DNA from: Lentisphaerae bacterium ADurb.Bin242
GTDB taxonomy: Bacteria > Verrucomicrobiota > Lentisphaeria > Victivallales > UBA1829
NCBI GenBank assembly: GCA_002069785.1
Contig: MWCA01000001.1
Coordinates: 173,668 to 237,667 of the forward strand
Length of the DNA stretch: 64,000 bases
Direction: 5' to 3'
Below are positions 8,176-17,449 of the stretch, piece by piece (position 1 is the first letter of the stretch; the number at the start of each line of letters is the position of its first letter). The position numbers were made by a program, and so were the translations under genes. Below the pieces are notes generated by a model that was given only the letters and a program-made list of their open reading frames with translations, was not told the DNA's origin and ran no database searches.

Positions 8176-10839
8176 TTATTCAAGGATCAATGTTGAAAAC
8201 GAATCAGGGTCCTGCCCGCCGGCCAAACCTTCTTTCAAGGCAAGGTAGTGTTTGGCTGACGGATTGGCTGTATCGTTATTGTCGAAAACGACCATATTGA
8301 AACCGAAGATCCGTCCTTTTCCAACTTTGGAAAGCCCGAATTCGCTCCAGGGGACCGCGACTTCATACACCGTCAAATCGCCATTCCGTGCGATTGTGCA
8401 CGGATAGCTGAGAAGCGTCCCTTCCCTTTTGCCCGAGGCGAAACGATAAAGAGCAGCGCCGTTGGAGCCCAGCCCCATGACAAAATTCCATACGCCTTCG
8501 CCGAAGCCCCGGACGGAACGGAGAGTGTTGGCGGTTAAATCGGGAATAACGGCAAATTGTACAGAATCGTCCATCCACATTTCCGCGCCGTTGTGCCGCT
8601 GAATGTGCATCCGGTCGCGAACCTTGACGGCCAGATAGAGATTGGCGGCGTCCCACCCGGCAAACACTTCCGCTTCGACATCTTTTCCGTCGTACTTCAG
8701 CAGTCCGTACTCCGGAATAATGAATTTTTTCGGGAAGACATTTGCCGGCGATGTCAATTTCGCAACCGCCGCCGGATATTTCGTCAGATTGCCGTTCACA
8801 GCAAAGTCCCGTACAGAATGGATTCCGGTCGGAACGGGCGGCAGCGGAATGTCATACACTTGCTGTCCGGCGGTCAAGCGCAGATTCTTTTCTCCGGCGG
8901 AGAAATGGACTGTTTCGCTGTTTTCTTCCAATGGTTTCAGGGAAAAAACCTGTTTGCCGCAAGCCACGGACAAGGATTCGCCGGTACGGTTCCGGAGATG
9001 AAGAATCGCGGAATCCAGCCCGGTTCGCGTCACTTTTGTTTCCAGAACGGAACCCCCTGAGAATTTGCCGTCACCCAGAAGTTTCCGCAATTCTTTCGGG
9101 GTAATTTTCGCAGAAAGAAAAACCGGCGAACCCGAAATCGGAAGAGTTACGGCACCGGGCGGAAGTTTTTTCTCCCGCATCATAAGATCGGAGAAATCCA
9201 TTTCCGTGCTGCTTTGAAATGTCAGGGAAACCGGTTCGCCGGTCGTCCAGACGGCACAGACAACACTGCCCTCTTTCCTGAAAAGGTAAGCCAGCGTATG
9301 ATGGGCCAGACGGGCCGGATTGCCACGGACCGGCTCGGCAAAAGCCAGTTTTTTCGCGACCGTTGCAAACGATACGGCGGACAATCTTGGAATATAGGTA
9401 AAGGATGCTTTTGCCGGCGGCAGAGACGAGGTGAAATTCGATTTGGCCTTTGGAGCAAGAATCCATAGCGTTCCGTCGTCGAAGTCGCTTTTTGCCTTGA
9501 GGTTATCCAGGAATTTCTGGCTTCCCTCGATACTTCCATAATGGAAAGAGTAATAGACAATTCCGGGAGTGCCTTTCACAATGATCAGGGAACGTGCGTT
9601 CAGGTCGGCGAACAATTTTGCCGACGGACCGGCAAGCGGATCGCTGTGCTTCTGGTAATATCCGCGTTCGGTGTTATAAACGATTCCTTCTTTGCCCAGT
9701 TCCTTCTGGAGGGTGATGGAAGCCCGCAAATATTCGGGCAGGCCCCCTTCCTCGGGCGGTGTCGGCGGCGCCTGTGTGCTCCAGTTGCCCGAATATGCGT
9801 GAATGCTCATGGCGTCATGATAATTCAACAAGTCTTCCAGCAGCATCCGCGAAACCCGCATGGGCGGATTGCCGTGGAAAAAATCTCCTCCGCATATTCC
9901 CAGCACGGAAACCACCGCATTCGGGTCTTTGGCTTTGATCGCCTCATAGAAATTCCTCGAAGCAAGGACGAAGTTGGCCAATTCCACCGTGGCAAATCCG
10001 CTGCCCGAATTTTTCGCATCGGCAATGTGAGCGTCGATTTCCGCCTCGGCTGACCATATTTTGATTTTCCCGTTGAAAAGTTCATATACGGCGGTCGCAT
10101 GATCCCGTATGTGTTTGTAAGCTTCATCCGGATAGGCATACAACGCTTGACGGTCGCTTCTCTTCATGCTGATTTCCCGATATCCGTGTTTTTTGCCCGG
10201 CCACGCACTATTGCGTCGCGGAAACGCGGTACAGAGAATTCCCACGAAACGATACTCATCCTTCTCCGCTGCCCGAAGAAGCTGCTGGACATGGAGATTG
10301 GAAGCCAGTTTCGCTTTGTAGTCCTCATACGTCTCCTTTTCGGGATACAGGAAACTTATGAAAGGAAATCCGAACTCCACAGACCCGAATCCGATCTTCT
10401 TGTAATCATCAAGAAGCCGGTATCCCAGTGTGGAACAGGAGACTCCGAAGAAGGGATCGCGACGTTCAAATGCCGGAAGCACCGCGATGGCGCATTCAGC
10501 TGAAAAATCATGTTTCCCCGACAGGAAAACCTTTCCGTGGAAATACCCATTCTCCGCCGGAGCTGTCCAGTTCCATTGATGTACTGCCGTTCCCTTTGCC
10601 GGAAGGGTCAATGGAAAGGAGAAGCGGGCCGCATCCCGTCCGCCGTATTGTGTCATGACAATCAGGATGTCGGCTTTTACCTCCTTTGCATCGGAATTAG
10701 AAACTTCCAGCGTCAGATTCACCGGATCGCCCGGCTGGAAAATTCCGTTGCAGTCAGCATAAAAGGCGCGAACGGTTATCTCTGCCTGAAGCAGCGGGCC
10801 GACGATCAGACTCAATAAAACAATCAACCACTTTCTCAT
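8176..10839 (-). CDS. Secreted clan GH-A-like glycoside hydrolase with C-terminal CBM9-like domain
   Basis: This 887-residue protein starts with a clear signal peptide (MRKWLIVLLSLIVGPLLQA). It then has an Ig-like N-terminal domain (to about 120) and a TIM-barrel region (about 130-440), with IWSAEAEID as a possible acid/base segment and VYNTERGYY as a possible nucleophile strand. Beta-rich domains follow, and a CBM9/DOMON-like domain occupies the last 200 residues (EVFAGWDAANLYLAVKVRD, MWMDDSVQFAV). I cannot assign a CAZy family; GH39-like enzymes are the nearest impression. AAGGAG precedes the ATG. It is the last gene of the operon that begins with the GntR gene at 13339 and is 3 bp after the small CBM gene. 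Confidence 0.75.
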   Translation of the reverse strand: MRKWLIVLLSLIVGPLLQAEITVRAFYADCNGIFQPGDPVNLTLEVSNSDAKEVKADILIVMTQYGGRDAARFSFPLTLPAKGTAVHQWNWTAPAENGYFHGKVFLSGKHDFSAECAIAVLPAFERRDPFFGVSCSTLGYRLLDDYKKIGFGSVEFGFPFISFLYPEKETYEDYKAKLASNLHVQQLLRAAEKDEYRFVGILCTAFPRRNSAWPGKKHGYREISMKRSDRQALYAYPDEAYKHIRDHATAVYELFNGKIKIWSAEAEIDAHIADAKNSGSGFATVELANFVLASRNFYEAIKAKDPNAVVSVLGICGGDFFHGNPPMRVSRMLLEDLLNYHDAMSIHAYSGNWSTQAPPTPPEEGGLPEYLRASITLQKELGKEGIVYNTERGYYQKHSDPLAGPSAKLFADLNARSLIIVKGTPGIVYYSFHYGSIEGSQKFLDNLKAKSDFDDGTLWILAPKAKSNFTSSLPPAKASFTYIPRLSAVSFATVAKKLAFAEPVRGNPARLAHHTLAYLFRKEGSVVCAVWTTGEPVSLTFQSSTEMDFSDLMMREKKLPPGAVTLPISGSPVFLSAKITPKELRKLLGDGKFSGGSVLETKVTRTGLDSAILHLRNRTGESLSVACGKQVFSLKPLEENSETVHFSAGEKNLRLTAGQQVYDIPLPPVPTGIHSVRDFAVNGNLTKYPAAVAKLTSPANVFPKKFIIPEYGLLKYDGKDVEAEVFAGWDAANLYLAVKVRDRMHIQRHNGAEMWMDDSVQFAVIPDLTANTLRSVRGFGEGVWNFVMGLGSNGAALYRFASGKREGTLLSYPCTIARNGDLTVYEVAVPWSEFGLSKVGKGRIFGFNMVVFDNNDTANPSAKHYLALKEGLAGGQDPDSFSTLILE

Positions 10840-10842
10840 GGC

Positions 10843-11388
10843 TTATTCTCCTTCCGGATAAAGTTCAATCCCGGTCAACTCAAGCGGCGTGTTCTCCGGA
10901 CCGAATCCGGCGATTTCGAGCATGCATTCCTTCATTTCCTGCGGCGCCGTCAGACTCATGTAGAGCTTGAACCAGCCTGGATTTTTCGCGTCGGGTTTGA
11001 ATTTCTGCTTTTCTACCCAGCTGCTGCCAAGTCTGTTGGTTTTTCCGTCTTTATGGGTAGCCAGGGAAACCCAGAACGCGCGGATATTGCCGCGGTAACA
11101 GACGGACATTTCATATTTTCCGGGTTTGAGTTCAGGAAGTTTCTGATAAATGGTTCCGCGGCATTCCCCGCCGGATTCTTTCAGTTTCTGCACAAGAGTG
11201 ATTTTCAATATATTCCCCCTGACCCCATTCTTCTCCACCGTCCATTTGCCGACTCCGTAAATGCTCCAGCTTGCCAATTGCCCTTTGTCGGTGAGCTTGG
11301 CAAAATCGGCATTGGAGATAAGGTTCTCCTGAGCGGTCAAGGTGAAAACAGCCATTGTAAGAACGAACAAATACATTTTCTTCTTCAT
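10843..11388 (-). CDS. Small secreted carbohydrate-binding (CBM4/9-like) protein
   Basis: This 181-residue protein has a signal peptide (MKKKMYLFVLTMAVFTLTAQ) followed by ENLISNADFAKLTDKGQLASWSIYG, the opening of CBM4/9-like jelly-roll domains. The later MSVCYRGNIRAFWVSL and EMKECMLEIAGF strands suit that fold. No catalytic domain is attached. It is probably an exported glycan-binding accessory of the adjacent hydrolase. Its stop codon lies 3 bp before the hydrolase ATG and supplies part of that gene's ribosome site, so the two are translationally coupled. GAAGGTG precedes its own start. Confidence 0.72.
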   Translation of the reverse strand: MKKKMYLFVLTMAVFTLTAQENLISNADFAKLTDKGQLASWSIYGVGKWTVEKNGVRGNILKITLVQKLKESGGECRGTIYQKLPELKPGKYEMSVCYRGNIRAFWVSLATHKDGKTNRLGSSWVEKQKFKPDAKNPGWFKLYMSLTAPQEMKECMLEIAGFGPENTPLELTGIELYPEGE

Positions 11389-11435
11389 AGGGCACCTTCT
11401 TTCTTTTTTTCTGTCATCTCATGTTCCATAATAGC

Positions 11436-12227
11436 TTATTGTGTGTAATTTCCGAAACGGCTACTTCTAAGCCAATAGGCATCGAAAAGATAGTACCTGC
11501 CGCTGGTGTCATAGGAATATCCGCGAATCAAGTCCGGCCCGCGAATCGCTTCGACATGCCCGTCGGCAAGGGTGAAATTCCCCCGCTGTGCATGAAGCAT
11601 GGCCGGGAGACTTTGCATATTCCCATAATTGTTTTCCGACATGACAACACTGCTGTACCATTTGTCTTTCAGGTCATTTGCCGATCCGGTATACAACCGG
11701 GAATCTCCCAGCAGAATAAACTTCGATATCTGGATATTGGTTTTGGCCGTATAGTTGACTTCTCCTTTGAATTCATAACCGGGCCAGGAAGCATAATATC
11801 CCTGAACATTGGAACCCTTGAAACGCCACCCGACCGCCGGGTACTGCTGATACCCGCGCATCCCATATCCTGTCCGGAAATTGTCTGTCATGCCGGGAAG
11901 AGATTCCGGGCATTCGAAAACAAGGCTTTTCCGCGTGGTTTTATTTCTCCCCTGAATATACCCATAATAATTCAGTATCAGCGCATAAGAGCGTCTCCAT
12001 TCCACCCAGGAATCGGTCCCAAGGCCATAAGGGGTCCATTCCCCTTTGTCGTCATTCGCATATTGCCTCAGGCCGAAATAAACCTGCTTGAGCTGGGAAA
12101 TGCACTGGATCGAACGCGCCTTTTCGCGGGTTTTATTCAATGCGGGAAGGAGCATTCCGGTGAGAATCGCGATGATTGAAATTACAATCAGAAGTTCTAT
12201 CAGTGTGAATTGATCTTTGTTCCGCAT
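11436..12227 (-). CDS. DUF1559-type pseudopilin (no glycine before cleavage site)
   Basis: This 263-residue protein has a type IV pilin-like N-terminus: a 6-residue leader MRNKDQ, then [16 protein letters not shown] with Glu at +5 and a hydrophobic helix, then [18 protein letters not shown]. The C-terminal H-x(7)-ADGHVEAI element is the DUF1559 hallmark. The residue at -1 is Gln rather than the Gly required by classical prepilin peptidases. AGGAG overlaps the end of the upstream GntR gene and fixes the ATG at 12227; an upstream extension of the frame lies inside the GntR gene. It sits 2 bp after the regulator and before the CBM and hydrolase genes. Confidence 0.88.
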   Translation of the reverse strand: MRNKDQFTLIELLIVISIIAILTGMLLPALNKTREKARSIQCISQLKQVYFGLRQYANDDKGEWTPYGLGTDSWVEWRRSYALILNYYGYIQGRNKTTRKSLVFECPESLPGMTDNFRTGYGMRGYQQYPAVGWRFKGSNVQGYYASWPGYEFKGEVNYTAKTNIQISKFILLGDSRLYTGSANDLKDKWYSSVVMSENNYGNMQSLPAMLHAQRGNFTLADGHVEAIRGPDLIRGYSYDTSGRYYLFDAYWLRSSRFGNYTQ

Positions 12228-12229
12228 GA

Positions 12230-13339
12230 TTAATCTCCTTTCGTTCTGACGGTTGTCGTATAACTGGCACTTCTGCGCATCACAAAATGGGTCGGCACTT
12301 TCACAATAAAACGGCAGAGACTTCTGTTTCTCACAATTTGAAGCAGAAGCCGGCATGCCTCTTGTGCCATCAGTTCCTTGGGCAGATCCACAGAAGCGAT
12401 TAACGGAGTGTCGCTGTCCGGAAGCTGATATCCATATTCTTCCTGGTTCCCGATGCTGACCAGACGGTAATCTCTCCCCGCGATCATTCCCTCATCATAC
12501 AGGGCGCTGATCAAAATGGAGGCAAGGTCATCGTCTCCGGCAAAAATGAACTTGCCCTTGAATTTTTTATAATGAACCCGGATCAGCCGGAAACAAATGA
12601 TATCATGCTGTTGGTACGGCATCTCATACAGGGTGACCGCCTCGTTTTTGAATCCCGCCTTCTCCAGATGTTTGAGATACAGTTGTTTGGCGGAATTTCC
12701 GTTCGGGGTATTTTCCACGACAATGACCGGTGATTCCGAAGAAGGCAGGCTTATTTCATGAAAGACTTCATCGATTCCGCTGTTAACGTCATAACATACC
12801 TGTGAAAAAGGAATGTCATATTCAACCTCTCCGCGGTAAATCACCGTCGGGAGACCGCTTTCGAGAAGAGTCCGGATGGTAGCGGGGTCAAGATAATTGT
12901 GGGTTATCAGCAAAGCATCGAAATTCCGGGAAAGCCCTCCGTTGGACCGCATGTTTTCCAGTTCGGGATAAGAAAAAGTTCTGGCTTCACAGGAAAACCG
13001 GGAGAAACTGTTTAATGCATATTCGATGTGCTTGTTCCAGATTTTCTGCATTCCCACACTCAAATCCGGGATGATCGAATCACCGATGCCGACCCGTAGA
13101 ACCGCATCTTCCGGATGGGAATTGAAAAAAGTCCCGCTGCCGCGCACGCGGTAGAGAAGCCCTTCCCGCACCAGGAGGTTGATCGCATTGTGCGCCGTCG
13201 GCACGGAAACCTCGAACTGTTCGGCGATTTCGCTGGCGGATGCGGTGGGCGTTCCCTTTTTCGCGTGAAGCGTCCTGAATTCCTCGCGCATCGCATCCGC
13301 AATCCGGCGGCTCTTGCTGATTTTTGCCCGTGTGATCAT
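12230..13339 (-). CDS. GntR-type regulator with LacI-like sugar-binding domain
   Basis: This 369-residue protein starts at the ATG 13337-13339 behind AAGGAAC. Residues about 8-78 form a GntR winged helix (SASEIAEQFEVSVPTAHNAINLL, then REGLLYRVRGSGTFF). The rest resembles a periplasmic-binding/LacI effector domain, with FAGDDDLASILISAL and DTPLIASVDLPKELMAQEACRLL near the C-terminus. Such chimeras repress or activate sugar-utilisation operons in response to an oligosaccharide. It heads the operon with the pseudopilin, CBM and hydrolase, so it is likely autoregulatory. The sugar cannot be deduced. Confidence 0.88.
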   Translation of the reverse strand: MITRAKISKSRRIADAMREEFRTLHAKKGTPTASASEIAEQFEVSVPTAHNAINLLVREGLLYRVRGSGTFFNSHPEDAVLRVGIGDSIIPDLSVGMQKIWNKHIEYALNSFSRFSCEARTFSYPELENMRSNGGLSRNFDALLITHNYLDPATIRTLLESGLPTVIYRGEVEYDIPFSQVCYDVNSGIDEVFHEISLPSSESPVIVVENTPNGNSAKQLYLKHLEKAGFKNEAVTLYEMPYQQHDIICFRLIRVHYKKFKGKFIFAGDDDLASILISALYDEGMIAGRDYRLVSIGNQEEYGYQLPDSDTPLIASVDLPKELMAQEACRLLLQIVRNRSLCRFIVKVPTHFVMRRSASYTTTVRTKGD

Positions 13340-13360
13340 TCGCGTTCCTTTTGAAGTGTA

Positions 13361-13396
13361 TATAAATATTATAAGGGATAGTCGGGCATTTGCCAA
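13361..13396 (-). promoter_or_regulatory. Promoter of the GntR/pseudopilin/hydrolase operon
   Basis: On the minus strand TTGGCA (13391-13396), a 17-base spacer and TATAAT (13368-13373) are near-consensus. The 13-bp inverted repeat TATAATATTTATA (13361-13373) covers the -10 and could be the operator, although it is low in complexity. Confidence 0.7.
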
Positions 13397-13479
13397 TGAA
13401 AGAATCCGTAAAAAATGAAAAATTCTGTATTTTGAGGCGAAAAAATTCGTTCACGGAAAAACAGAGTGTATATGAAGTT

Positions 13480-13519
13480 ATAAAAAATATTGTCCGGGAA
13501 TTTTCTTTTCCCGGACAAT
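13480..13519 (-). terminator. Intrinsic terminator of the GntR/hydrolase/pseudopilin operon
   Basis: On the minus strand a perfect 11-bp stem (TTGTCCGGGAA with TTCCCGGACAA, 13509-13519 and 13491-13501) with a 7-base loop is followed by TATTTTTTATA. It begins 36 bases after the stop of the pseudopilin gene at 13556. Confidence 0.88.
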
Positions 13520-13555
13520 GAGAGGAAGCATGGTTCGTTTTTCGGAAAGGAAATC

Positions 13556-14371
13556 TTACGGCCGGACTCCGGCGCGGTTCCAGTAGTTTTTGTAGGTCTG
13601 GTTGGCGGCGGTGATGTTGCCCAGTTCCACATAGGGGTCCAGCGGATTTGCGACTTTTACGGAAGACGCATGGCCGTCCGCCCAGCCGACGTTGATGATG
13701 TGGTTGTGTTTTCCGTAGGCGGCGTTGGAGGGATTGGTCCGGTAGGAGACCACATTGCAGGCGCCGGTGTTGAGATTGAGGTTCCATGCCTCCACGAAGA
13801 AGATGGTTTTTCCCGGCTGTTTGACTTCCGTGTCCTTGGCCGGAATGTCCGCCCAGTTGGCGGGGCGGTTGGGTTCCATGTTCGAGGTGGCCAGATGAGC
13901 GTAGTTGATTCCGTAGTTGATGGCGGTGGTTCCGATGCCGGTTCCGCCGACCCGGGCCACCTTGGAAATGGAGGAAGGACAGTAGAAAACGGCGTCGCTC
14001 CGGTTGACGTAGTTGTTGCGGAAGAAGACGCACCATGCCGAGCCGTCGGGCGTATAGATGGCTGCGGGCGGATAGTAAAAACCGTGATCGGAGATGTAGC
14101 AGAGCCCCGCCAGGTTCAGCTGCTTGAGATTGTTCACGCACTGAATGTTCTTTGCATTTTCACGGGCTTTGTTCAGCGCGGGCAGCAGCATCGAGGCCAG
14201 GATCGCGATGATGGCCGCCACGACGAGGAGTTCGATCAAAGTAAAAATCCGTTTTTCCTTTCCGTTTCCGGGAGCGTTCCGGTCTCCGGCGGAAAGCCCG
14301 CGGATGGGGAGCGCGGGCGCGGACAACCCTCCTAGAAACACCTTCGGCGGATGCAATTCTCTGTATCTCAT
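13556..14371 (-). CDS. DUF1559-type pseudopilin with a 42-residue leader
   Basis: This 271-residue protein has an unusually long, proline/glycine-rich leader (42 residues) before [36 protein letters not shown]. The C-terminus has the DUF1559 [16 protein letters not shown] element. The residue before the cleavage phenylalanine is Ile, not Gly. AAAGGAG 7 bases before the ATG at 14371 supports the long leader, so it is not an artefact of choosing too early a start. The gene follows the 1010-residue hydrolase by 45 bp and is last before the terminator. Confidence 0.85.
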   Translation of the reverse strand: MRYRELHPPKVFLGGLSAPALPIRGLSAGDRNAPGNGKEKRIFTLIELLVVAAIIAILASMLLPALNKARENAKNIQCVNNLKQLNLAGLCYISDHGFYYPPAAIYTPDGSAWCVFFRNNYVNRSDAVFYCPSSISKVARVGGTGIGTTAINYGINYAHLATSNMEPNRPANWADIPAKDTEVKQPGKTIFFVEAWNLNLNTGACNVVSYRTNPSNAAYGKHNHIINVGWADGHASSVKVANPLDPYVELGNITAANQTYKNYWNRAGVRP

Positions 14372-14416
14372 TGTGAAGCTCCTTTCATTCGTTGGAAGGA
14401 TGGTTGAATGCTGTCT

Positions 14417-17400
14417 CTATTTCAGTACGACCGTATAAATCCGATAATCCCTGCCGTCCACCTTTACTTTCAGTTTTCCGTGATCGAGAATCCAGTTCTT
14501 CCCGGTTTCGGGATCGACGATCTGAACCGGGGCCAGCGGGCCGAAATCCAGCGAAGCCTCCGCTTCATTGTCCGTGAGGTTGCAGACATTCAGCAAGAGT
14601 TTGCCCGGGCGGCGGTACGTGGTGACGCTGATCGCCGGGTTGGAACTCCTGACGGGATTCGTGCTGGACCAGTAGGGAAAGAATTCCACGTCTTTGTTTC
14701 CGAGGCCGAACTCCTTGCGGATCTCGATCAGCTTGATCAGCGGGGCGGTGTTGCACCAGATCGGCCACAGGATGCAGTCGTGCGCGGCGACAAAGGCGCC
14801 CAGCTCGCGGGCGGCGCGTTTGGACCTGGCGTATTCCTTGTCCACCTGCGGGCTCTTGGTGAGATTCGACATGATGATGCACGGCAGCCCGAACTGGGCT
14901 CCGGTCAATTCCGCCTGCCAGCGTTCCTTCGGGAAGGCGTAACGGAGGAACTTCTTTCCGCCGTTCGCCAGGTCCTCGGAAATCTCCTTGTTGTGTTTTC
15001 CGTATTTCGAGAGGAAACCGGGGTTGGAGAAATAGCCGGAATTGGAATGTTCGTAGGTCATGTTGGCGTCGCAGAAGCTGATGAACGGAATGGACCACGT
15101 CGCAGACGAATGGGCGACCAGGATTCCGGGTTTCCCGCGCGTCTTGAGGAAGACCGCGGCGATCCGCTTCATCAGGTCGCGGCGGGCGAACCAGTCCCAC
15201 TCGTAACGGCGGACTCCGTTCTGGTCGACATATCCCGCTCCGTGGGCTTCGTTCATGTCGCGGATCGGGAAACAGTTGTCGATATCCCCGAAACCGTCGA
15301 AGCCGAGCAGCGCCATTTTTTCGACCATGAAGCAGAAGAAATCGGCCCAGCCGGAAGCGCTGGAGACCCGCACCTCGAGGCCGCCGTGCGCGGCTCCGTA
15401 GTTGTAGATCAGTTCGGGGAGGGTCTGCCAGTTCTTCATGTTCTCCGCCAGTTCGGGCGTGCGGTAAAGGAAGACATCTTCGGCGGCGTTGTCCCTCGCC
15501 AGATACATATCGTTGAGCTGCTGTCCGCGGGGCGACATATCCAGATATTTCAGGAATCCGATGCTGACCCGGATCGGATCGCAGTAAGTCAGCGCCGGAT
15601 GGCCGGCGGCATGGAGTTCTTCAATCCACTTTTCCACTTTGGCGGTGTCTTTGATTCGCATGGAAGCGCCTGCTGTGCGGTATTCGTCGGGCCAGATCAT
15701 CGGCAGGGTGCCGACCTTGCCGTGGCGGGTCTCCGAGTCATAAATGCCGCGCCGGGTGGAGCAGAACCAGTCGCGCCAGCCCTCCGGCATCGGGCGCACC
15801 GGCGTCGCGAAGAATCCGAAGGTGTAGGTGACCGGAGACTGTATGGTGTACGGAGCGCTCACGGGGACGGCGTTGAACGTGACCTCCCCGCTTGTGGCGG
15901 TGGCGGTCAGCGCGGCCGGCCGGAGGCTTTGTTCCTGCGGGGACCAGTTCCGTTCCGAACCGCAGAACCAGAGAAATCCTTTGTCGTGGTTTCCGAACCA
16001 GACCAGCGATTTGAACGGCTCGGAGAAGAATTCGCCGTTGGCTTCCGGGACCGGCATGGAAAAAGATTCTTTGGGAATCATGATCGAAATATACGAGTTC
16101 GGAGAGCCGATGAAATGGGTGAACAGCGCGTTTTTCCGCGGAAGGTGGAAGGCATAGGAAAAACGGTCGAGCGTGATCTTCTTTTTCGGGATCAGGGTCA
16201 TGTCGATCCGGACCATGCCGTCGAATTCGATCGTGGTGACGGTTTTCAGGTCGAGTTCCGGAGCGGTCATGGTCCGTTCGAAAACGGCCCGGCCTTTTTT
16301 GTTCATAAGCATTTTGGAACCGGCCGGACGGAAAGCGGCTTTTTTGCCGTCCACGGTCATTTCCAGGCTCATCGGACGGGAGAGAAAGGATTCGCCGCCG
16401 ATCAGGATTTTGGAGAGCAGGCCGTTTCCGGCCAGTTCATAACGGCGGTTCCAGACCTTCGCGCCGTTCGAATCAGCCTGGACGTTTTCAAACGGGGGCA
16501 GCACGAAATCGGGAGAAAGCGCCTCGATTCCGCGCCGGTTGGTCTTCCAGTCTTCCTTCGAGGTGTCGCCGAAATCCGGGATCGGAGTCGTGTTGAGTTT
16601 CCGTCCCGGGGCTTTGTTCCCCTCGCTGCTCGGATAGGCGTTCATTTTTTCCGCAATCTCCTTTGCCGTGTCGATCCATTTGTTTTCCGCGGCCTTGAAT
16701 GCTTTGACATTCATCTGATAGACCGGGGATTCCTTCCCCGGCTTGAACTCCGGAATCGCGTGGAAAAGGTAGAATTTCTTGTAGACCTTGTGATCCCAGA
16801 ACGTGTTTTTCCGCGCGACCGACGGAATCGGACGGGGAAAGCTCAGCACGACGCCCGTTCCCGCGGACTTCATATACAAGGCCGCCCAGGGAAAATCCGA
16901 GTTCGGGAGCCAGCCGCCGTCCGCCTGGAAGGAACCCTGTCCCGCGGGCGTCAGAAACTCGCTGAATTGCGGCGACCATCCCATCGCGTAGAGATAAAAA
17001 TAAGAGGGCTTCTGATCGCTTTCGCAGCGGTACCGGACCGGCAGTTCAAGGCCGTCCGGGGTCAGGATACAGGAAGAGAAGACGCGGTATCCGCCGATGA
17101 CACTTTCCTTCTCCAGCACGATCCGTTTCCCGGAATATTGCGCATTTTCGCGGATTTTCTGTTCTTTTCCGTCCACTGTCAGGCGCAGCTTTTCAACTTT
17201 TTCAGTGGCGGCGGAAGCCCCGAGCATTTTGCCGCCGGGGAAGGAGAGGATCGTCCCGTTTGCCCCGCTTTTTGCCAGCAGTTCCGTGCCGTCGAAATGG
17301 AAGGCGGTGAGCGTGAAAGCGGACGGGACGGAAAGGGTCAGCGAATAAGGGCCGGACTGAAGCCGGAGAGTCCCCTGCGAGGGGATGGCACTTTGCGCCG

Positions 17401-17449
17401 ACAGAACGGCGGCAACCAAGAACAGAAGGAAAGCGGCTGTCTTTTTCAT
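14417..17449 (-). CDS. Large secreted glycoside hydrolase-like protein
   Basis: This 1010-residue protein has a signal peptide (MKKTAAFLLFLVAAVLSAQ). An N-terminal beta-sandwich domain (about 20-285) is clearly homologous to the whole protein at 19798-20670. A second beta-rich region and a TIM-barrel-like catalytic part follow (about 560-900), with HPALTYCDPIRVSIGFLKYL, LLGFDGFGDIDNCFPIRDM (candidate catalytic Asp) and PGILVAHSSATWSIPF. The end is a small beta domain. The composition suggests an alpha-galactosidase-like or other retaining glycosidase, but I cannot name the family. Its ATG overlaps the GntR stop by 4 bp, so the pair is co-translated. Confidence 0.72.
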   Translation of the reverse strand: MKKTAAFLLFLVAAVLSAQSAIPSQGTLRLQSGPYSLTLSVPSAFTLTAFHFDGTELLAKSGANGTILSFPGGKMLGASAATEKVEKLRLTVDGKEQKIRENAQYSGKRIVLEKESVIGGYRVFSSCILTPDGLELPVRYRCESDQKPSYFYLYAMGWSPQFSEFLTPAGQGSFQADGGWLPNSDFPWAALYMKSAGTGVVLSFPRPIPSVARKNTFWDHKVYKKFYLFHAIPEFKPGKESPVYQMNVKAFKAAENKWIDTAKEIAEKMNAYPSSEGNKAPGRKLNTTPIPDFGDTSKEDWKTNRRGIEALSPDFVLPPFENVQADSNGAKVWNRRYELAGNGLLSKILIGGESFLSRPMSLEMTVDGKKAAFRPAGSKMLMNKKGRAVFERTMTAPELDLKTVTTIEFDGMVRIDMTLIPKKKITLDRFSYAFHLPRKNALFTHFIGSPNSYISIMIPKESFSMPVPEANGEFFSEPFKSLVWFGNHDKGFLWFCGSERNWSPQEQSLRPAALTATATSGEVTFNAVPVSAPYTIQSPVTYTFGFFATPVRPMPEGWRDWFCSTRRGIYDSETRHGKVGTLPMIWPDEYRTAGASMRIKDTAKVEKWIEELHAAGHPALTYCDPIRVSIGFLKYLDMSPRGQQLNDMYLARDNAAEDVFLYRTPELAENMKNWQTLPELIYNYGAAHGGLEVRVSSASGWADFFCFMVEKMALLGFDGFGDIDNCFPIRDMNEAHGAGYVDQNGVRRYEWDWFARRDLMKRIAAVFLKTRGKPGILVAHSSATWSIPFISFCDANMTYEHSNSGYFSNPGFLSKYGKHNKEISEDLANGGKKFLRYAFPKERWQAELTGAQFGLPCIIMSNLTKSPQVDKEYARSKRAARELGAFVAAHDCILWPIWCNTAPLIKLIEIRKEFGLGNKDVEFFPYWSSTNPVRSSNPAISVTTYRRPGKLLLNVCNLTDNEAEASLDFGPLAPVQIVDPETGKNWILDHGKLKVKVDGRDYRIYTVVLK

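Noticed and set aside
7874..8196. Short plus-strand open frames between kinase and hydrolase genes
   Set aside because: No ribosome site or recognisable protein; one runs through the intrinsic terminator hairpin.
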